Shown: positions 4,351 through 6,893 of the stretch, piece after piece | How the letters are laid out: each line of letters begins with the position of its first letter | How positions within the stretch are numbered: the first letter of the stretch is position 1 | Source: CAZMUD01 sp964569715 | GTDB lineage: Bacteria; Chloroflexota; Dehalococcoidia; Dehalococcoidales; UBA2162 | Direction: 5' to 3' | Length of the DNA: 6,893 nt | NCBI GenBank assembly: GCA_964569715.1 | Contig: CAZMUD010000060.1 | Coordinates: 1-6,893, forward strand | Position numbers and translations under genes: made by a program | The notes under the pieces: model-generated | Database searches by the model: none | The model's input: only the letters and a program-made list of their open reading frames with translations | Told to the model about the DNA's origin: nothing

Positions 4351-5556
4351 ATGTTGGAAGAAGAGAGAGAAATTTTGTGCCAAAATCTGTGGAAGGTCTT
4401 CGGACCTGACCCCGAAATTGCGTTGAGCGTTGCTGGTAATGGTGTAACCAAACAAGAGGTTCTAGAGGAGACCGGGCATGTCATAGCGGTAAAGGATGTC
4501 TCCTTTGAGGTTCGTGAAAACGAGATATTCGTTGTCATGGGGCTATCGGGAAGTGGTAAATCGACCCTTGCCCGCTGCATTAACCGGCTCATTGAGCCGA
4601 CCAGTGGACAGATACTCGTTGGTGGGGTGGACATCGCCCAGATGACTGGCGCTGAACTCAGGGAACTTCGCCGCCGTAAGTTGAGCATGGTGTTTCAGGG
4701 CTTTGGTCTGCTACCTCACCGTTCGGTGCTGGACAACGTTGCCTTCGGTCTGGAAATCCGGGGAGAGCATGGCAAGAAAAGACAGGAAAAGGTCGCTCAG
4801 GCTTTAGAGCTGGTAGGGCTGAAGGGCTGGGAAAAGAGCCGGATATACGAGCTCAGTGGTGGTATGCAGCAGCGGGTGGGATTGGCTCGAGCCCTGGCAG
4901 CAGACCCTGAGATTATTCTTATGGATGAGCCCTTCAGTGCTCTGGACCCGCTCATTCGCCGCCAGATGCAGGACGAGTTCATCAACCTGCGCTCCGCAGT
5001 GAAGAAGACAGTGGTCTTCATCACTCATGACCTTCTTGAGGCGTTGAAGTTGGGTGACCGCATCGCCATTATGAAAGACGGGGAAATAGTACAGATTGGC
5101 ACCCCTGAGGAGATAGTAGCCCAACCTGCCGATGACTATGTCAGCGAGTTCGTAAAAGATGTTCCCCGGGGGAAGGTGGTCGTGGCAGAAAGCATCATGG
5201 AGCAACCTGCGGTATCGGTTGACAGCGATGAAAGCCTTGAGGTAGCTATAGAAGGGATGAAGGAAAAACGGGTTACGGTTGCCTTTGTCATTGATGGCGA
5301 CGGCAGGCTTAAAGGAATTACAACCATGGAGCAGGCAATAACATCAGCACGGAACGGAGTAGCCAAGGCAGAGGAGGTAGCGCAACAGGAATGTCCCTCT
5401 ACTTCTCCGGATACCCCGGTGGAGCAGGTTCTGCCCTTGGTTGCCGAGGGGAATATACCGGTGGCTGTGTTGGATGAAGAAACACACTTGTTGGGAGTAA
5501 TCACCAGGTCTGCGCTAATCGAGGCCATGCAATCTGGCAACGGCAACGAAGACTAA
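4351..5556 (+). CDS. proV: Glycine betaine/proline ABC transporter, ATP-binding subunit
   Basis: A 401-residue ATPase, the same length as E. coli ProV (400). It powers import of quaternary-amine osmoprotectants through the ProW permease at the inner face of the membrane. Seen in order: Walker A GLSGSGKST (64-72), Q-loop Q116 in VFQGFGLLPH, ABC signature LSGGMQQR (168-175), Walker B IILMDEP (188-194) with E193, D-loop SALDP (196-200), switch H226 in FITHD, and two C-terminal CBS repeats (about 280-332 and 343-395). The N-terminal stretch before the Rossmann core (GNGVTKQEVLEETGHVIAVK) is the ProV-type insertion, which separates this from ordinary ABC ATPases. CBS domains in this family sense ionic strength or nucleotides, so activity may be gated by osmotic state. 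Start: ATG 4351 after GGAG (4343-4346), a short 4-nt spacing; TTG 4333 in frame would add six residues without an RBS, and TTG 4354 has better spacing but a weaker codon. proW follows after 80 bp. Confidence 0.95.
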   Translation: MLEEEREILCQNLWKVFGPDPEIALSVAGNGVTKQEVLEETGHVIAVKDVSFEVRENEIFVVMGLSGSGKSTLARCINRLIEPTSGQILVGGVDIAQMTGAELRELRRRKLSMVFQGFGLLPHRSVLDNVAFGLEIRGEHGKKRQEKVAQALELVGLKGWEKSRIYELSGGMQQRVGLARALAADPEIILMDEPFSALDPLIRRQMQDEFINLRSAVKKTVVFITHDLLEALKLGDRIAIMKDGEIVQIGTPEEIVAQPADDYVSEFVKDVPRGKVVVAESIMEQPAVSVDSDESLEVAIEGMKEKRVTVAFVIDGDGRLKGITTMEQAITSARNGVAKAEEVAQQECPSTSPDTPVEQVLPLVAEGNIPVAVLDEETHLLGVITRSALIEAMQSGNGNED

Positions 5557-5636
5557 TGCAAACAACGGAATGTCTCCTAGTGCGGGGCGGAGAAATCGTT
5601 TCACGAATGTTCTGTCTATGAGGTATTGACGCACCA

Positions 5637-6704
5637 GTGCAAAAGCATGTAGCCAAAGAGACTTCTACCGGCGTTTCAGCTGGACCCCGAAAGTCCTGGC
5701 GGCGACTGATTGGCAATGGGAGGCTCTCCAAATTACCAACTGTGGTGAAAATCATAGTTGGCGTGGTAGTGGTAGCTGTCCTGATGATGATGGTTGTCGC
5801 TCTCTACGGCAATGTGCCGACTGATGAGGAACCCGGGGCGGCCATTGATTATCCCAGGGAATGGGACTTTGGCTGGGACGCCATCAAGTGGATAGACGGT
5901 GCGGTGGACTGGGTGGTAATCAACTGGGACCCTTTCTTCGTGGTTATCAGGACAATAGTGCTGGGCATCTTGATTCCCTTCAGAGACTTCCTCCTGTGGC
6001 TTCCCTGGTGGCTGGTCATTGCTGTAACAGGACTGCTTGCCTGGCGAATAGTTGGGGCACGGTTTGGCGTAATAGCTGTGCTGTTTCTTGCCTTCATGGC
6101 TTTCATGGGACTGGTTGACCTGCTCATGCTGACCCTGGCCATCACCCTCACGGCAACCCTATTGTGTGTGGTTCTGGGAATACCTACGGGTATTGCTGCC
6201 GCCAAGAGTGGCCGCTTTGATGGGATATTGCGGCCGATTCTGGACGGTATGCAGACCATGCCCAGCTTCGTTTACCTCATTCCGGCGCTGATGCTCTTCG
6301 GGTTGGGGATGACGCCGGCGGTGATGGCTACCTGTATCTACGCCATTCCGCCTATCATCCGCTTGACCAACCTGGGGATACGGCAGGTGGACCCCTCGGT
6401 AGTAGAGGCTAGCCATGCCTTCGGGGCTACGCCCTGGCAATTATTGACCAAGGTCCAGATTCCCCTGGCATTACCCACCATCCTGGCAGGGCTTAACCAG
6501 ACGGTGATGATGGCCCTAGCTATGGTGGTCATCGCCTCCATGATAGGCGCCAAGGGACTGGGAGCAGAAGTCCTTACTGGCATCGCCCGGCTGGAAGTAG
6601 GTAGAGGGTTCATAGCCGGCATCAGCATCGTGTTTACGGCTATCATCCTGGACCGTGTCAGCCAGGGATTTGCCAAGAGACCAGAGGCCCGGCCGGCTAC
6701 ATAG
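5637..6704 (+). CDS. proW: Glycine betaine/proline ABC transporter, permease subunit
   Basis: A 355-residue integral membrane protein, matching E. coli ProW (354). It forms the membrane channel through which the osmoprotectant, delivered by a binding protein, is imported using ATP hydrolysed by ProV. A charged N-terminal tail (1-34) leads to a first membrane segment at about 35-57. An outward-facing segment with many Trp residues (about 60-97) follows, then further hydrophobic spans near 100-122, 124-144, 143-160, 162-188, 208-245, 280-302 and 325-340. Family marks are MQTMPSFVYLIPALMLFG (205-222), IPPIIRLTNLGIRQV (237-251) and the EAA loop EASHAFGATPWQLL...P (257-277), which docks on ProV. 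Start: GTG 5637 is the only usable one, since a TGA lies in frame at 5619-5621. Its Shine-Dalgarno is poor (GAGG at 5620-5623, 13 nt away), so translation may be weak. No binding-protein domain is fused, so a separate ProX is needed. Confidence 0.95.
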   Translation: MQKHVAKETSTGVSAGPRKSWRRLIGNGRLSKLPTVVKIIVGVVVVAVLMMMVVALYGNVPTDEEPGAAIDYPREWDFGWDAIKWIDGAVDWVVINWDPFFVVIRTIVLGILIPFRDFLLWLPWWLVIAVTGLLAWRIVGARFGVIAVLFLAFMAFMGLVDLLMLTLAITLTATLLCVVLGIPTGIAAAKSGRFDGILRPILDGMQTMPSFVYLIPALMLFGLGMTPAVMATCIYAIPPIIRLTNLGIRQVDPSVVEASHAFGATPWQLLTKVQIPLALPTILAGLNQTVMMALAMVVIASMIGAKGLGAEVLTGIARLEVGRGFIAGISIVFTAIILDRVSQGFAKRPEARPAT

Positions 6705-6781
6705 GGTTCACCCTGGTGTTGCCATAGGAACGGCGCCAGTATGTGGGGCGTTTCCCGCCCTGACAGCAAAATTGAAAGGAG

Positions 6782-6883
6782 GTGAAAGAAGGAGGTGAAT
6801 GTATAAACACCAGAACGCTTGTCACCGGCGGAGAACTTACCGCCTGGGGGAATATAAAACAAGCATGGAAAGATAGGAGGTGA
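6782..6883 (+). CDS. Possible small ORF, 33 residues, before the next operon gene
   Basis: GTG 6782 opens a 33-codon frame ending at TGA 6881-6883. Its stop is embedded in the AGGAGGTGA that should serve the next gene, an arrangement that would couple the two by translation. Against it: the start lies inside a Shine-Dalgarno copy, so no RBS is properly placed for it; the peptide (KEGGECINTRTLVTGGELTA...) matches nothing I know. An alternative frame, ATG 6799 to stop TAG at 6874-6876 (25 residues, His/Arg-rich), has GGAGG only 3 nt upstream. Either or both may be chance. Confidence 0.15.
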   Translation: MKEGGECINTRTLVTGGELTAWGNIKQAWKDRR

Positions 6884-6892
6884 CTTATTTTG
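6875..6892 (+). promoter_or_regulatory. Ribosome binding site and probable TTG start of the next gene
   Basis: AGGAGGTGA (6875-6883) matches the 16S rRNA 3' end over 9 bases. TTG at 6890-6892 is 9 nt after GGAGG (6876-6880), a normal spacing, and only one base of the window follows it. If TTG is not the start, an initiation codon just outside the window would have a longer spacing. By context the gene is most likely proX, the osmoprotectant-binding protein. Confidence 0.5.
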
Positions 6893-6893
6893 C

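Larger units (their letters stand above)
6705..6893 (+). other. Intercistronic region after proW, leading to the next gene (probably proX)
   Basis: No large gene is present. Contents: hairpin GGGCG-TTTCC-CGCCC at 6746-6760, extendable by G-U pairs and a bulge to about 9 bp; hairpin GGCGG-N8-CCGCC at 6827-6844; three copies of AGGAGGTGA (6777-6785, 6790-6798, 6875-6883); and a possible 33-residue ORF. Neither hairpin is followed by a T-run, so transcription probably continues. Structures like these between transporter genes can change relative transcript stability (general knowledge). The gene after it is expected to be the substrate-binding protein, from operon custom only. Confidence 0.6.

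Noticed and set aside
4804..5205. 133-codon minus-strand ORF inside proV (others lie opposite proW at 5849-6259 and 6338-6862)
   Set aside because: These are antisense shadows of well-identified transporter genes, with unlikely compositions and no RBS.
5557..5636. Possible frameshift hiding a longer ProW N-terminus, or a 19-codon ORF at 5570-5629
   Set aside because: ProW from GTG 5637 already has the full family length, and the 80-bp gap has stops and no usable RBS for the small frame.
1..6893. Defence system, CRISPR array, transposon or phage module
   Set aside because: No repeat-spacer pattern, transposase, integrase, toxin-antitoxin pair or terminal inverted repeats were seen. Apart from the two tentative small ORFs and the zinc-ribbon protein of unknown role, the genes belong to recognised housekeeping, transport or repair families.

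Overview
The window holds housekeeping and osmoprotection genes of a bacterium. I see no mobile element, phage gene, CRISPR array, rRNA or tRNA. Gene content and protein style (short two-module zinc-ribbon protein, free-standing LigD-type 3'-phosphoesterase, DegV, a ProV/ProW transporter with E. coli-like lengths) suggest Chloroflexota, most likely a Dehalococcoidia-like lineage. That placement is an inference from family recognition, not a search result. Shine-Dalgarno sequences are often strong (AAGGAGGT type) and sigma70-like promoters are readable.

Layout, left to right. (1) Positions 1-220, minus strand: 5' end of sucC, the succinyl-CoA synthetase beta subunit, running off the window. 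(2) Positions 221-697: a gene-free divergent region with several inverted repeats and a likely promoter for the next gene. (3) Positions 698-1690, plus: a D-2-hydroxyacid dehydrogenase with a complete Arg/Glu/His catalytic set. (4) Positions 1691-1817: a convergent gap carrying a possible 38-residue ORF that runs into the 3' end of degV. (5) Positions 1818-2702, minus: a DegV-family fatty-acid-binding protein. (6) Positions 2703-3074: a back-to-back promoter region with good boxes for both flanking genes and a long leader for the plus-strand gene. (7) Positions 3075-3389, plus: a 104-residue protein with two four-cysteine zinc modules. (8) Positions 3413-3856, minus: a free-standing 3'-phosphoesterase related to the PE domain of DNA ligase D, with an extended -10 box almost touching its GTG start. 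(9) Positions 3857-4350: a gene-free region with two clean dyads upstream of proV. (10) Positions 4351-5556 and 5637-6704, plus: proV and proW, the ATPase and permease of a glycine betaine/proline-type ABC importer. (11) Positions 6705-6893: an intercistronic region with two GC-rich hairpins and three copies of AGGAGGTGA. The last copy probably serves the next gene, expected to be the substrate-binding protein (proX), which lies outside.

How the genes relate: only proV-proW form an evident operon. The others are single transcription units in alternating orientation: a central-metabolism enzyme, a 2-hydroxyacid/2-ketoacid oxidoreductase, a lipid-binding protein, a small zinc protein and a DNA-end-processing enzyme. 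The adjacency does not indicate a shared pathway. I found no convincing undescribed system. The points most worth checking are the small ORFs at 1734-1850 and 6782-6883, the near-leaderless phosphoesterase gene, the structured leader of the zinc protein, and the dyads upstream of proV and of the dehydrogenase gene.
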